Notes: generated by a model not told the origin, from the letters alone. DNA of 64,000 bases from Clitoria ternatea (GCA_037962975.1 CM075669.1:187372501-187436500); one strand, 5' to 3'. Shown: positions 45,969 to 58,860, counted from the first letter of the stretch. A program made the numbers and translations.

Positions 45969-47294
45969 ATCCAAACGGTGAGAAGTCTGGCTGAAGACTT
46001 AAAACTTAGCACTGATAGGGAGGTAACCCTATAAAAAGTTGTTGTTTCATTTTTAGCAAAAAAAAAAAAACCCAACTATGTCAACTGCTGGTTTGGGGTT
46101 ACTACAGGTAAGTTTTCTTATCCTTTTATCATCCATTTTAACATTGAGGACAATGTCAAATTCTGGTTTGGGGTGGTAGGTAAGAAAACTTAACTGTTTT
46201 GTTTACGTTGTGTGATTGTTATATTTTTCATGCATGTGTGTTTTCCTTGTTTGTAATCTTGTAATTTACCATTATTGCATGATAAAGTTACTTTGAACAC
46301 AAGGCTAAAAGTATCTAAGGACCCCAAAATTTTGAGAAAAATTTTCAAAATTTGATTGTTTAAATGCCAAATAAATGCTTAAATGAACTTTATGTGATTA
46401 AAATTTTCTTTGAAAAGACTTTCCATGGTTAGACTTGAGCCAAAATGGGTTATTTATCAAACAAATTTTCAAAACCTATATTTTCTTGATTGAGTGAATC
46501 TCATAGTCATTAATATTCTAGAACTTGTTTTTCAACCGATTCAAAATGGTTTTTGATTATATGTCTTAGGATGATAAAGGCACAATTAGGTCTTATTCTT
46601 AAGCCTCAGAATTTTGTATAATTTGACCCCTAGTTGCCCCTTTTGAGCCTAAAAGCGAAAATTTTTCCTTGAAACCTTTCATTGAATGATATTCTCTTAA
46701 TGGTGAAAAAGTTGGAAATTTAGTGGAGCAAAGAAATAAAAAAAGGACTTAAGAAAAATATGGTATTGGATGCAAAGAAACGCAAGAAAAAGAAAAGAAA
46801 ATCAAAAGGATGATATTGAATGAATTCCAAAAAGTCCATAAAAATTCAAAAATTTGCTCTGTTAAATTTATGATGATAATTTGAATCATTCATGACTGTT
46901 AAAGCCCTTTTGTATTCTATTTTTCTTGAAATTCCTACCTTGACAATACAACCCAAGGCCACGTTACAACCTTTGAAAGACCTTTAGACTTTGACATATT
47001 TTCTATCTAAACTGTGGAGTTTCTGGTTTATTAACAAGCTTATGGTAATATTTTTTGACTATGATGATTTGAGAGATACACAAACCTTGAAACACTTGAG
47101 TGAAAATTGTGAGAAGAGTATCTCAAGTCTTGACATTGAAAATTGATTCACATAAGTAAATTAAAATTGGCATTTGAGTAAATCTTTTTCTTTGCTTCGG
47201 ATTCCTTAGTTTATTAAGCTTAGTGTTTTTTGTATTTTATCTTGTGAATATAGTGATTGCTTGAGGACAAGCAATGCTTTGGTTTGGGGTATTT
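45969..47294 (+). other. Athila-like 3' non-coding region and purine-rich tracts
   Basis: Contains three copies of TGGTTTGGGGT (near 46089, 46164 and 47278), two of them preceded by TTGAGGACAA. The last one sits just before the 3' LTR and is the probable plus-strand priming site. No envelope-like frame is evident here. Confidence 0.6.
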
Positions 47295-50200
47295 TGATAA
47301 GTGCTTTATAACACAATAAAATAGATCTAGTTTGCTTAGGATTTTAATCATTATGCACTGTATTTCCTTTATTTATTGAGATTTTTGCTATTTTTCCACT
47401 CTATTCTACTTGGGTATGTTATTTTGTATGAAATAAGGTAATAAAGGGTAAAAAACAAGAGAAAAAACGACCATAAAATGATAAAGAAACAAGAAGAACA
47501 AGCCCAAAGTAGAAAGAACTCTCTTTTTATGCTGAATTCCGACTCAGAATGCTGAAATCCGACACAGAATGTTAAAATCCGACTTAGAAATGACCAAATC
47601 CGAGTGGGATGACTGAGAAAGGACCAAATCCGAGTGGAACGACTCAGAATGAAGCATTGTCGAGTGGAATACTTCACTGTTGGAGCCAAATCCGAGTGGA
47701 AAGATCCCTGTCAAAGCCATTCCGAGTGATAAATGGCTGACTCGAGTGAAGGACCAATGTTGAAATGGAATAAGTCTTGGTTGGAGGTGATTCCGAGTGG
47801 AAACTTCCCCGACTGCGTCCATTCCGAGTGAAAAAAGGAGACTGACCTCCAATAAATATGTCCAAAGCTATTCTCCGAGTGAAAGGATTACTGATTGAAG
47901 TGAATCCGAGTGGGAGTTTTCTAATTGCAATGAATCCGAGTGAAAAGTTGTTTTGAGTGAAAGGATTCCGAGTAGAAGAGGCCACTGAAATGAATAAATG
48001 CTGACTAAGGAGGAATCCGAGTGGCCTCACTCAGAGAAAATGGCATTCTCAAGCAGAATAAAGCATTTTCGAGTAAATCTTAGCAAGGAAGGAAAAATCC
48101 GACCGGAAATGAATCACACTCTGGCAGACTCTCAAGTTTCACACTGAGCCCGAGTGAGAAGTCTCCAAGGAAAGCACATCCGAGTAAGTTGGGTCAGAAA
48201 GATGCATTTCCGAGCAAAGCAAAGGCTCGCACATAAGAAGAAATTCAATCAGTCAAATTCCAACCCTACAAGTGCAAGTTCCTGAGTAAAAGTGAAGGCC
48301 ATTCCGAGTGATTTGATTGACGACTGAAGTCAATTCCGAGTGGAAATCAACTCAGACTCCCGAATGAAGGTGTGATTTTACCATTTGAATGTGACCGAGT
48401 GTATTCCTGAGAAATCCGAGCAAGGTCTCTCTCCGAGTGGTTCAAATTCCATAGACATAGCCGATTAAAACAGTGAGCAGACTTCCCAATCCTGAGTGAG
48501 CCACTTTCTAGTCAGTTCCGAGTCACCTTTTAAACAGTTCCGAGTGAATCACTTTTCACTCGGTTCCGATTCACTCTGCAATCAGTTCTGAATGAACTCC
48601 ATGAACCTGAGCCGAGTGAATGGTTTCAGTCGGTTCCGAGTCCTCCTGCATTCAATTCCGACTGAATGGCTCAATCAGAAGTTACTCTTCAGTCACTCTT
48701 CACTCGTCCTTTCATCCAGCTTCATCACCGATCGGTTCTCCCACAAACACCGACTCCTTCCATCTCTTCTAAACACCGTCCCAAACCAACACCGTCCCAT
48801 CCACTTTGAACACCGGCTCCATCAACCACATCGTCCAGCAACTTTGTCCCTCAAACCAACACCGCCCAGACTCTTCTCCTCAAACCAACACCGCCCAGAC
48901 TCTTCTCCCCAACCAACACCGCCCAGACTCTTCTTTCCATCCACAACACCATCCAGCAGTACTCTCTACACCGCCCAGCAACCCACTCAACACTTTCCTC
49001 TCCATACCGTACAAATCTCCATCCAAAAGCAACTCCTCTCCACGCTGTCTAGTTTGCACCCACACCGTCTAGCACTCAGCAAACCACCCTCCAGCAAGCT
49101 TTCACTCAGATTTGTGGGAAAATAACATTTTTCCACTTGGAATTTCATCATTCTGCACCAATCATCACTAAAATCCAAGCACCGAATTATTGGAAATATT
49201 AAAATATGTAAATTGGAAACAAGTTGGCACAGCTGGAACTCACATGCACCAAAAGTTTCTTCCACTTACAATTTGAACACGTTTTCATAGCTGGAATCCT
49301 CCATCCATTTGCCTATAAAAGCAGCAGCAACCCATCAGCAAAATCAATCATCTCTTCCTATCAATTACCATCAGCTTCATTCTATTTTCTTTTCTTTTCT
49401 TCGTTACTTTCTCTCTTTTTCTCTTTAGTTTTCTTCTTTTCCATTTTTCTTTCTCTGTTCATTTTTCTTCTCTTTCTTTTTATTTTTTTTTCTTTCTTTT
49501 ATTTTGTAAGAGTGTGAGGGCTATAAAAGTAAGAATTTAAATTTGTAATTGGTGGAGAATATTGCAACAAGGAATTACAGTGGTAAATTATTTTGAGCTT
49601 TTGGAGAAACCCGTAAGTCTTTATTTTTACCATGTCTTGTATGTTTCATTTTTCCATTATTTATATGAATTTGAATTATTTCATGAATAGCTAAATTAAT
49701 TATCTTGGGATAAAGGGGGTATGATAATATTTTATTTTAATGTTATTTTGACTTGGAATTAAATAAATTTCTGTTTTCCATTTAGTTCAATTATGCTCAA
49801 TGCTTTTAGTAATTCCTAACAAGAACCTAAATGATAAAACTGTATACTTACGGGTATATTAGTAAGTTTAGGTAATAAATAGAATTGAGAGATTTATTTT
49901 TACCAGAAAGCTTTGAACTCGGTAAAACCGTGAAAGTAATCAAAATTCTTTTGAGGAAATAAAAGGGATTTTCATAAAACGATAATGGGTCTTTCTGAGG
50001 ATTAAGCAGCGCTTTCCATAGGTTAGGTACATTAATAGGATTCCTAGAGGAACATATTAATTAGCTTTTAGAAAATTTGCCTTGAAAAACTTAATTCGAT
50101 TCTTATTTATGAAAAGTTAAAATTCATTAACATAAAATAAAGTCTTAATCCCCCGAAATCCCAAGCTATTCTCAACTCTGATTTTTAAGTGTCAAGTAAA

Positions 50201-50384
50201 TTTTATTTTTATATTTATTCGTATTCTGTGCAACTTTAATTTGTGCTTTATTTTATAAAAATCTTAAAAATCAATTGTGTGGATAATTAAATTTCAATAT
50301 ACTGGTACTTTGAACACAGTCCCTGTGGAGAACGATAATCTTTTATATTACGCGACATAACCCGTGCGCTTACGGGCCCTGTCA
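47295..50384 (+). repeat. Athila-like 3' LTR (3090 bp)
   Basis: Direct repeat of 37661-40554 with the same motif arrays and TATA box, and about 200 bp (49920-50120) missing from the 5' copy. It ends CCCTGTCA, followed by ATTAA. Confidence 0.9.
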
Positions 50385-50389
50385 ATTAA
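50385..50389. repeat. Target site duplication ATTAA, right copy
   Basis: Matches 37656-37660. Confidence 0.85.
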
Positions 50390-50546
50390 CATATATTGAT
50401 TCTCAATTGGCTTTAATTCTATATGGTTATTAACTGGCTTTAATTTTAGAGCAACAAGAAAACATATGCACAAACTCCTTAAGAAAGGGTAAGAAAACTT
50501 TATTTGGACTAACACCCTTATAAGATAAACATTGTTTGTCACCATC

Positions 50547-50560
50547 AAAAAGGAGGAGAA
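50547..50560 (+). other. Sirevirus-like polypurine tract
   Basis: AAAAAGGAGGAGAA immediately precedes the 3' LTR. Confidence 0.8.
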
Positions 50561-52108
50561 TATGTTTGAATATGTATTTCAGGTTGCATAATTTTGATAA
50601 TGACAAAGAGATCAAAAAGCAATTGAAGAATCATGGCAAAGAGAACAAGTGTTTATAAAAGAACACTTAAAAGAGAAAAATAGAGAAAACAACATCAGAC
50701 CTGCAAAAACACGAAGCCTAATCGATTACAGGACCTCTTATAACCGATTACTGAAGTTCTGTCAAACACCGAATTGATTACCTCATCAAAACTAATTGAT
50801 TATGAAGCCTCTATTGGTCACCTAACCGATTACACCAAGGAGGCAAATCGATTACCATGCTGAGAAAAAGAATTAAAAGCATCAGGTGCATATGCTAATC
50901 GATTACAAGGATGACACAATCAACTACCAATGTTCTATAAGGCCACTAATCGATTACCGTTAAAAAACTAATCGACTACAGAGTTTCTGTTTGTGCAATA
51001 ATCGATTGCACATGAGTCATAATCGATTACCATGCTACGTAACACAATAAAATGAATCAGGTGCCACTCACAATCGATTACAGAGTAAAGAACAATCGAT
51101 TAGCAAGGTTCTGTCTCTTAGCTAATCGATTACGTGGTAAAATCTAATTGATTACCTGTTCAATTACACTAAAGAATTCAAAGTGTAATCGATTATAGCT
51201 CAAGGCCTAATCGATTACACTAGTGCCAGAATTTGGGGAAAACGTTTTTAAGTCAGAAACCAGCTCATTTCTCCATTGTCACTCCAATGCCTATACTGTG
51301 CAACGGCTCTAAAGACTTTAGGGCACCTCTCCAAGGCCTATAAATGCAAGACTCACTCAAGCTTCTCATACGTCCAAATCCATCAAAGGGAAATCAAATC
51401 TTGTGCCTTGTGGGTTCTATTTCTTTGTCTAGTTTCATTTTCTAAAACTTAGAGCTTATATTTATAAATCCTCTCTTGTAGGAGTTAGAAATTGTGTGTG
51501 CCTTCATTTGTTCATCTACTCTATTGAGAGAGTTTATTGATTGTAAAACTAAACATCAAAACACCAAGTTTATTCACTCTAGGTTCAGTGGTCACAAAGG
51601 TTGGGGTTCAACCTTTGGGTATTGAGAGTTTGAGAGATTGGGTGGGTTGCCCTTGTGGTAAGGATTGAGTTCTTGAGTGTGGGACACTAGGAAGCTGCAA
51701 TTGCTCATAGCTTGTATCTCTAAACTTCAATAGTGGAAATCCTTTGAGTGGGTTGCTTGAAGGCGAGACGTACACCAGGTTGGTGGAACTTATTAAATTG
51801 GTTTGCAAGCTTTTCTTCCCTACTCTCTTGCATTTACTTATTGTACTTAATTGGTATATTTATTTGATTGTGATATTATTGCTTGAACTTGAGTAACTAG
51901 GCTAAGTTAAAGTGTTGCACACCAAGTGTTTGATAAATTGCCTTAGTAATATTTGCACACTTTCTCATATTGATTCTTGCTCTACACTTGTTATTTCTTA
52001 CATACAAACATACTTAGTGAAAAAGAAATCAATTTCAAAGGAATTCTAACTAAAAGTTTTAAAACTCAATTCACCCCCCTCTTGAGTATTGAGGCCACTT
52101 GAACAACA
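50561..52108 (+). repeat. Sirevirus-like 3' LTR (1548 bp)
   Basis: Repeats 29390-30943 with the same array and TATA box at 51339-51345. It begins TATGTTTGAA where the 5' copy has TGTGTTTGAA. Several palindromes are changed by C/T differences (AATTGATT, AACCGATT). Confidence 0.9.
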
Positions 52109-52113
52109 AAAAT
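52109..52113. repeat. Target site duplication AAAAT, right copy
   Basis: Matches 29385-29389. Confidence 0.8.
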
Positions 52114-55100
52114 TTTAAGTGAAGGGCATTGTGGTAAATTGGTACATAAGACAAATGACCTTTCCTCTTCCTCTCCTTCCAATTTCACGTTCTAGCAACT
52201 GTTCCACTCCCTCTTGGAATGAAAATTTTAGCGTCCCTCTCTTCTTCATGTTCACGTAAATGGGTTGCTTCCTCCATGGTTCTTTTTGAAATTTCTTGAA
52301 AGAAAAAGCTAAGGTAAGCATAATAAACCTTAGGCTTTATCTTCTTCATTCTTGCTCTTCCTTTTCAATTCATGCTCTTCTTCTCTGTTCACCCATGTCA
52401 AAACCGAAAATCCATCTTGTGCTCACCATGCTTGTGACAAAAATTATAGGTTCTTGGAGGCTTAAATTGCTAATTAGAGAAGCTTGCTTGGCCTTGAGTG
52501 TTGGGGTTTCTTAAACCTCCATCTCCACCACTCTCTTGAAATTTTGAAATTGTGTTTCACTTAGGGTAAACTATGGACTTTCATGAAGTTTTGGAATTGG
52601 TAGTTTAAAGTATGGTAGATATTATAGTTAGTGTTGGAAAAAGTAAAAATTGTATGTGGAACCCAAAACCTAAGGTAAGAGACCATTGGGAACTTTGTGT
52701 GTTGTTAGAAACATGATTAGGCACTTGAATTAGAATATGATTGATTATTGGAATTAAGTTTAATGTATAGATTGTGATTAATGGGTGCTTTGATTTAATT
52801 ATATGCAAAATTGGGACCTTGAGGCTTACTTTAATTGGTGAAAAAAATTACAATTAGGAGACTTAAATTAGTTTGAATGATTTTAGAATGATTATGAGGT
52901 CTAAATTAGTGTATTGAAATGAATTGGTGATGTTGGAATGAATGAATTTGGTCTTAGATGATATTAGCTGAAAAATCCTATTGGGACTTATTTTAATTTA
53001 GAGGAAAATTGTGTTTTGGTCTTGAAGTGGCTTAGGGATGATTTTGAAGTAATTATAGAACTTTTGATGATACTCTAGAATTTATTTGAGGAATTGTAGA
53101 GAAGAAAGGAATTAATGGTAAACTTTAAAGTTCTCTTAGAGGATAAAAGTGATAAGGAGGCATAATAGGCCTAATAGGGTAATGACCTTGCTAATAGCTT
53201 GAGAACTCTTGTTAGACGTGGGTTATTAATTAAAATTAGTGTTGGATAATTATTGAGTGATATGGTGTGTAAAATGTCATGAGTTAAGTGAAGTGTTATA
53301 TGAACTAGTAAAGGGTAAGTATGTTGTTAAGATGAATGAAATAGTTAACAACACTTTAAGAATTAAGAGTGTAATCATGAAATTGTGTTTGTGCTAATAA
53401 ATGTAATTTATGAATTTGAATGGTCATTAGGTAAGAAAGGTTAAGAAGAAAAAGTGTGTAGTGTAGAAGTGGATTTGATGACAATTATGAACTAATGGAG
53501 TTGGAAGAAAGAGTAATGGTTTAGAAATATTATTAGAACACATTAGGAAATGGAAAAGCTAATAGATAAAATTTAGAGAAGTTTATTGTTGATGATAGGT
53601 GACTTATTAAGGTTACGGATAATTGTAGTGGAATGAGTGAGGAAATGGCATTTAATGAGAAGATGAGATATGATGTTAGAGTTAGAAACAAATATGAAGA
53701 TTAATGTGTTAGTGGGAATTTAAAAATCAAGTAGGAAGAAAGGACTTGGTATTTTAAGGGATATACCATGCAAATCATGTGTTGGGTAAATAACATGTGT
53801 TTCTAAAGAATTAGCATGGTTTGATCTAACAATTAAAAATCACTACCAAGTGGGTTATGTATTAATGGGTGAAAAACAAGTTGATTAATTTATTAGTTGA
53901 GAGAAACTTGTTGTCTACAAAAGGAAAAGTATGGTAAATAATTATAGTGAAGGGAGAAGTTTTAAAACCCCATGAATGATTCTTGAAAATTGACAATTAT
54001 AGACAAAGTCAATTTACTAGTACTAAAAGGTATTAAAAGAATCCATAATACTCCTAAAAAATCTCAAGGATGAAACTTTTATGCACTAGTATAAAGTGTG
54101 TACATAAAAAGTGGAGTTGTGGACACCACAAAAAGATTAGCAAGATGATTAATGTGTTTCTACACTTATTCAATGTAGGCTTTGACCAATCTTGTGAAGC
54201 AGGACCATCCAACTCCTCTAACCCCACAGAATACTTCTTTTGAGGTAGGAGAGGAGTTTATTTTCTAAATATATCACCTTGATATTGATAGTGTATGCAT
54301 GTGTGATGTATAATTGCTTATTAGCTTTGGTTGCTTCAATTGTGCCTATGTGTGATGAATGTTTAAAGTAAGACTCTTGAATGACATTGGTGGTAAATTG
54401 ATGTTTGTGATGGTGATATACCTTAATGTGTCTTCTTGGTTTATATATGATAATGAAGTGGGGTTATGTGAGAAATTGAGACCATTATGTGCACTTTTGC
54501 ATCTCATGACATGCATAACATATCTCATGGGTGATAAATAATGATCTTGCGTTGATCTTGAGAATAACAACCTTGCGTTGGTTAATTTTATAAATGACTA
54601 TATGTGGTCATAGTGGATATCATGCGATATGTATTATTGATCTTGCGTTGATCTTGAGAAAGAAACCTTGTGTTGATTTTATATATTAAACAACTATGCG
54701 TGGTTGTAAGTCACATGGGTGAAATATGCACATAAGGAGAAAATGAAAATTATACAAGTTGGTCTCATTGCTTATGCATTAGTTGTTGGATAGCATATGC
54801 ATTATTTGTGAATATATGACATTTGAATTTGAGTACCCAAAATGATTATGTCTCATGAGTATCTTGAATTGAGCAATATTATTGATATCGTTGGCTATTG
54901 TACAAATGTAGTGATGTCCATTGTTGGTGACATGAGATTGATACTTAAGGCTTTTGGCATGAGTTGGTATTTATGGTACATGATGTATGTATTTGATTGA
55001 CTAATTATGGCTTATATATTAAACATTGAGATTGGATATGTTGAAGGAAAATATGTATGATTGCTTCACTATGCATGACTTCTCATTATAATTGCTCATC

Positions 55101-56053
55101 ATTGAGAAATATACTCACTACCCATGCCATCCATTTTAGCCTTGTGATGTAGGTTGAAATGGTGGAGAGGTACACTTTTTGTGGAGGCAGCTCGGTGTGA
55201 AGAGGGTGTCTCATTTGCCTTTGCCGGCATTCCTTTTTTTTGAACATCTTGATTTAAATTCTTTATAGAATTTGATGTGTATAGGCATTATTTTCTATAG
55301 CTTGACTATTAATGTATATGCCTAAGTTTTTAGAATTCCAAATGAGTTTGTTAGATTAATTGTTGGTACATTAGGATTTAGAGACTGAGCTATGAACTTG
55401 TTGGTATATTGGAGATTGATGATCATGAATCTTTATGAATGAGTAATTATGCATGAAAGTTGATATTATGTCACAAAATTGTGTATGTTGCATAGAAGTA
55501 GTTATGGAGTGGATTTATGAAGCTTTGTTTATGTTAGTGTAAATGCTGAATTTTTATCATACAATTGGTGTAAGATATGTAGGATGAGATAATATGATGT
55601 ATACCTCCTAGCTATGAGTATATTAAGAGGCCTAGTTGATAAGAAGCAAATATTGATGATTTATTAGTATGTATGGATGGTAATGTCACCTAATTAGATT
55701 CTTGGAAAAGCTTTGATGTGGATGTTCATGATATGAACCATTAGACTCGAATGTGTAGGTTTATGAGTATGTATCTTGATTGTGAATGATTAATGTTCAA
55801 TATGAGAAATGAAGGTCTTGTGCATGACAATTTCATATATTGAAGAAGTTGATTAGGTACTTGATTAATTTTCACCTTCTCATATCTTCACATATGGGTT
55901 GGTTTCCAATTAGATATAGGGTAGTTACCATAAGTCTTAAATGATGGTGTGCCTTAATTAAGTGATGAAAAATAAACGTGAAAAATTTCTCCTACTTTTT
56001 ATTAATTAGAAGTAGATAACTATAATATCGAATAACGGATTTAGGGCACCACA
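52114..56053 (+). repeat. Solo LTR C, right part
   Basis: Non-coding AT-rich LTR sequence ending GGGCACCACA. The block ACTCACTACCC...GTTGAAATGG near 55107-55162 resembles the conserved block around 7300 in the LARD LTR. No supported gene. Confidence 0.7.
54542..54735 (+). repeat. Two-copy 96-bp tandem repeat
   Basis: The word TGATCTTGCGTTGATCTTGA starts at 54542 and again at 54638. Downstream sequence remains alignable with changes, including the TATGTGGTCAT and TATGCGTGGTTGT parts. Confidence 0.55.
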
Positions 56054-56058
56054 CCCCT
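56054..56058. repeat. Target site duplication CCCCT, right copy
   Basis: Matches 28749-28753. Confidence 0.85.
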
Positions 56059-56946
56059 CTCTAATGGTCTCTCATTTCAAGTTGGCCCGTCTATTTTCTA
56101 CCTTTACAACCGCAACTTCTTTTCCCATCCCTAGTTTTCCTTATTCTCCTTTTATACCAGCCTTCCCTATTTCAACCACTCCTAACCCCTTCCCCCATTA
56201 GACCCCCTAAACTAGAATTAGCACCTTTTGATGGTTCAGAACCCCTAGACTTGCTCTTCTAGGCAGACCAATTTTCTATGTTTTACCAGGTTCCCCCTGA
56301 CCTGCATCTTCCTATGGTGACCTTCTATATGAGGGAAGAAGCTCTCAGTTGGTTTAAATGGATGTATCACAACCGGCAACATACAAATTAGCCTAGATTT
56401 GTTAGATCCCTTAAGCTTCGATTTGCTCCTTTCACCTATGAGAACCAACAGGCAGAACTCTTTAAACGTTGTCAACAAGAATCAGTAACAGACTATCAAG
56501 CTTAATTTAAGAAACTCTCCAATAGAGTTATTGGCTTATCCCCTGAAATATTACTTAGTTGCTTAATAACAGGCCTACATACCAATATTCGAAAAGAGTT
56601 GGCCATTTTACGAACCACCCATATCACTCAAGCTATAGGCCTTGCAAAATTAGTTGAAACTAAAATCAAAGATTCAAGACCCAAATTCTCCCATCCTATT
56701 CCTTCTTTACCCATTCCTATTCCCCATTACAAACCCCACCCTCCTCCTGTCTCTAGTCTCTTACCTATCAAACGTTTGACACCCACACAAATGCAAAAGT
56801 GTCGAGCTTTAGGCCTATGCTACAATTGTGATGAGAAATTCATCCCTGGCCATAAATATACCTCTAGGCGTTTCTTATTACTTATGACTGAAGATGACAC
56901 TATTCCTACAGAACCTCAACCTGACACAGATCCCCCTTTGACCTAG
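56059..56946 (+). pseudogene. Reina-like gag, main part
   Basis: Contains the LELAPFDGSEPLD and MREEALSWFKWMY motifs near 56213-56370 and the AIGLAKLVETKI block near 56635-56670, all typical of chromovirus gag. A Cys-rich segment (CYNCDEKFIPGHKY) lies near 56820-56862 and lacks the final Cys of the knuckle. Stops near 56259, 56391 and 56503 interrupt the frame. Confidence 0.65.
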
Positions 56947-56984
56947 ATATCATTCTCAATATTCACAGGATGCTATTGACACTA

Positions 56985-58860
56985 TTTCTGGGCTTCTAGT
57001 CCGTGTGCTCATTGACTTTGGTAGCTCTCACAATATTTTTACAACCCCGCATAGCAACCCACTTTAAATTGCCCGCTCAACCTGTCCCTGCAATGGTTGG
57101 TAATGGTACCCATATTGTTTATTCAGGTTTATGCTCATAAGTTCCCCTTTCTATTCAGAGCCATGACTTTTCTATCTCATTTTATTTGTTACCTATTGAA
57201 GGAGCTGATATGGTACTAGGCATCGAATGGCTTCAAACATTAGGCCTAATTACAATAGATTTCTCAATCCCCAGCATGTCCTTTAGCCACCAAACTCAAC
57301 CCATCACCTTTTCTGGTGAGAAATTCACATCCATAACCCTCTCCACTTTTTCTCAATTTTGTTAGCTCTTATAGTCTAACTCTATAGCTTCTTGCGACCT
57401 CCTTACATTCCTTTTTACTACCCAATCCAATATAACCCCAGACTCCCTAAATCTTTCCCATCCCTCCCTAGCCCATTTAACCCCTTCTCTTTTTAATACA
57501 ATTTTATCCTATGCTTCTGTCTTCACTAAACCTCAAGGCTTTCCCCACCACGCCCTTATGACCACCATATTTCCTTCCTACCCAATGCTTCCCCTATCAA
57601 TGTTAAATTGTACTGCTATCCACATTCCTAGAAAACTACAATGTCTCACCTCATACAGGACATGCTTCAGGAGGGTATCATTACTCCTAGCAAAAGCCCT
57701 TTCTTATCCCCAGTCTTATTGGTAAAAAAAGAAATGATGGCTCTTGGCGATTTTGTGTTGATTATCGAGCCCTAAATGCTATTACTATTAAGGGTCGGTT
57801 CCCAATTCCTACGATTGATGAACTATTGGATGAACTAGGGTTTGCTACGGTTTTCTCTAAACTAGATCTTTGTTCTAGCTATCATCAATTACACGTTCAC
57901 CCCCTTGAGACTCACAAAATTGTGTTTCGAACGTGGGATGGATACTACGAACTTCTAGTCATGCCATTTGGGGTCGCTAATGCCCCATCAACATGTTGTG
58001 ATGAATGATCTACTTCACCCTTACCTTCGTCAGTTTGTTTTAGTTTTCTTTGATGATATTCTTATTTATAGTTCATCACTTACTGACTACACTGTTTATT
58101 TAAATTCAGTTTTACATCGGTTAGTTACTCATCATTTCTTTGCCAAACTCTCCCAGTGTGTTTTTGCTACTCCTATGGTACATTACTTGGGTCATGTTAT
58201 TTCTGCTAATAGTGTGTCCCCAAACCCTAAGAAAATTCAAGCTATCCTAGACTGGCCTTTACCTCGTTCTCACAGCTTTGTGTGGTTTTCTCGGTTTCAC
58301 CGGTTACTATCGACGATTTTTCTGTCACTACGTCTCTCTCATCGCTCCTCTTACCGATTTACTTAGCAGTTTAGAATTTACATGGTCTATAAAGGCTACA
58401 AAAGTTTTTCAAGAATTAAAATAAAAGCTAACATCTATTCCTATCTTGGTTCTTCCAGATTTTTCCAAGCCCTTTGTTCTCAAAATTGATGCTTATGTGG
58501 TGGCTATTGACGCAGTCCTCACATAGACGGGTCATCCCCTTGCTTATTTTAGTAAGAAACTGGGCCAACGTATATCAGCTGCTTTCACTTATGTCCGTGA
58601 ATTCTATGCTATTATAGAAGCAGTAAAAAAATGACGCCAATACCTATTGGGAACCTACTATTTCATAGATTGACAAAGTTTGAAACATTTTTTTATCACA
58701 AACTGTCCAGACCCTAGAGCAACAAAAATGGACAATCAAATTGCAAGGTTACAGTTTTGATATATCTTACCGGCTAGGATCTGCTAATAGAGTTGCGAAC
58801 GCCTTGTCTTGAGCATATATCGATGATACTTTCCTATTGCTCAGTGTGTCATCTGTGATT
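56985..58860 (+). pseudogene. Reina-like protease, reverse transcriptase and RNase H
   Basis: The protease site near 57013 reads D-F-G instead of D-S/T-G. Reverse transcriptase covers about 57630-58370 across frames, with [10 protein letters not shown] near 57757, [12 protein letters not shown] near 57958 and the catalytic FFDDILIYS near 58048. RNase H remains as a KIDAY and AYFSKKLGQ stretch at 58480-58575. Multiple frameshifts and stops are present. Confidence 0.7.

Larger units (their letters stand above)
37661..50384 (+). mobile_element. Athila-like Ty3/gypsy retrotransposon, complete and youngest of the right nest
   Basis: LTRs at 37661-40554 and 47295-50384, a tRNA-Asp primer site, a single gag-pol frame (40764-45968) and ATTAA duplications. 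It is flanked on both sides by Sirevirus-like sequence. It has five nonsense codons but no frameshift, and all catalytic motifs are retained. Confidence 0.9.
29390..52108 (+). mobile_element. Sirevirus-like copia element with envelope-like region, interrupted
   Basis: Flanked by AAAAT, with LTRs at 29390-30943 and 50561-52108, a perfect Met-type primer site, gag-pol at 30999-35669 in copia order, and an envelope-like region at 36296-37408. This layout is diagnostic for the SIRE-type Sirevirus lineage. An Athila-like element sits inside it at 37661-50384. The coding regions are broken in several places, so it is not autonomous now. Confidence 0.9.
28754..56053 (+). mobile_element. Solo LTR C (~4.6 kb), interrupted
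   Basis: Starts TGTAACATCC and ends GGGCACCACA with CCCCT on both sides. Without the nested Sirevirus-like element it comprises 28754-29389 and 52114-56053, about 4.58 kb. It has no second copy and no protein domains, so it reads as a solo LTR. Its start matches the LARD and solo LTR B. Confidence 0.75.
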
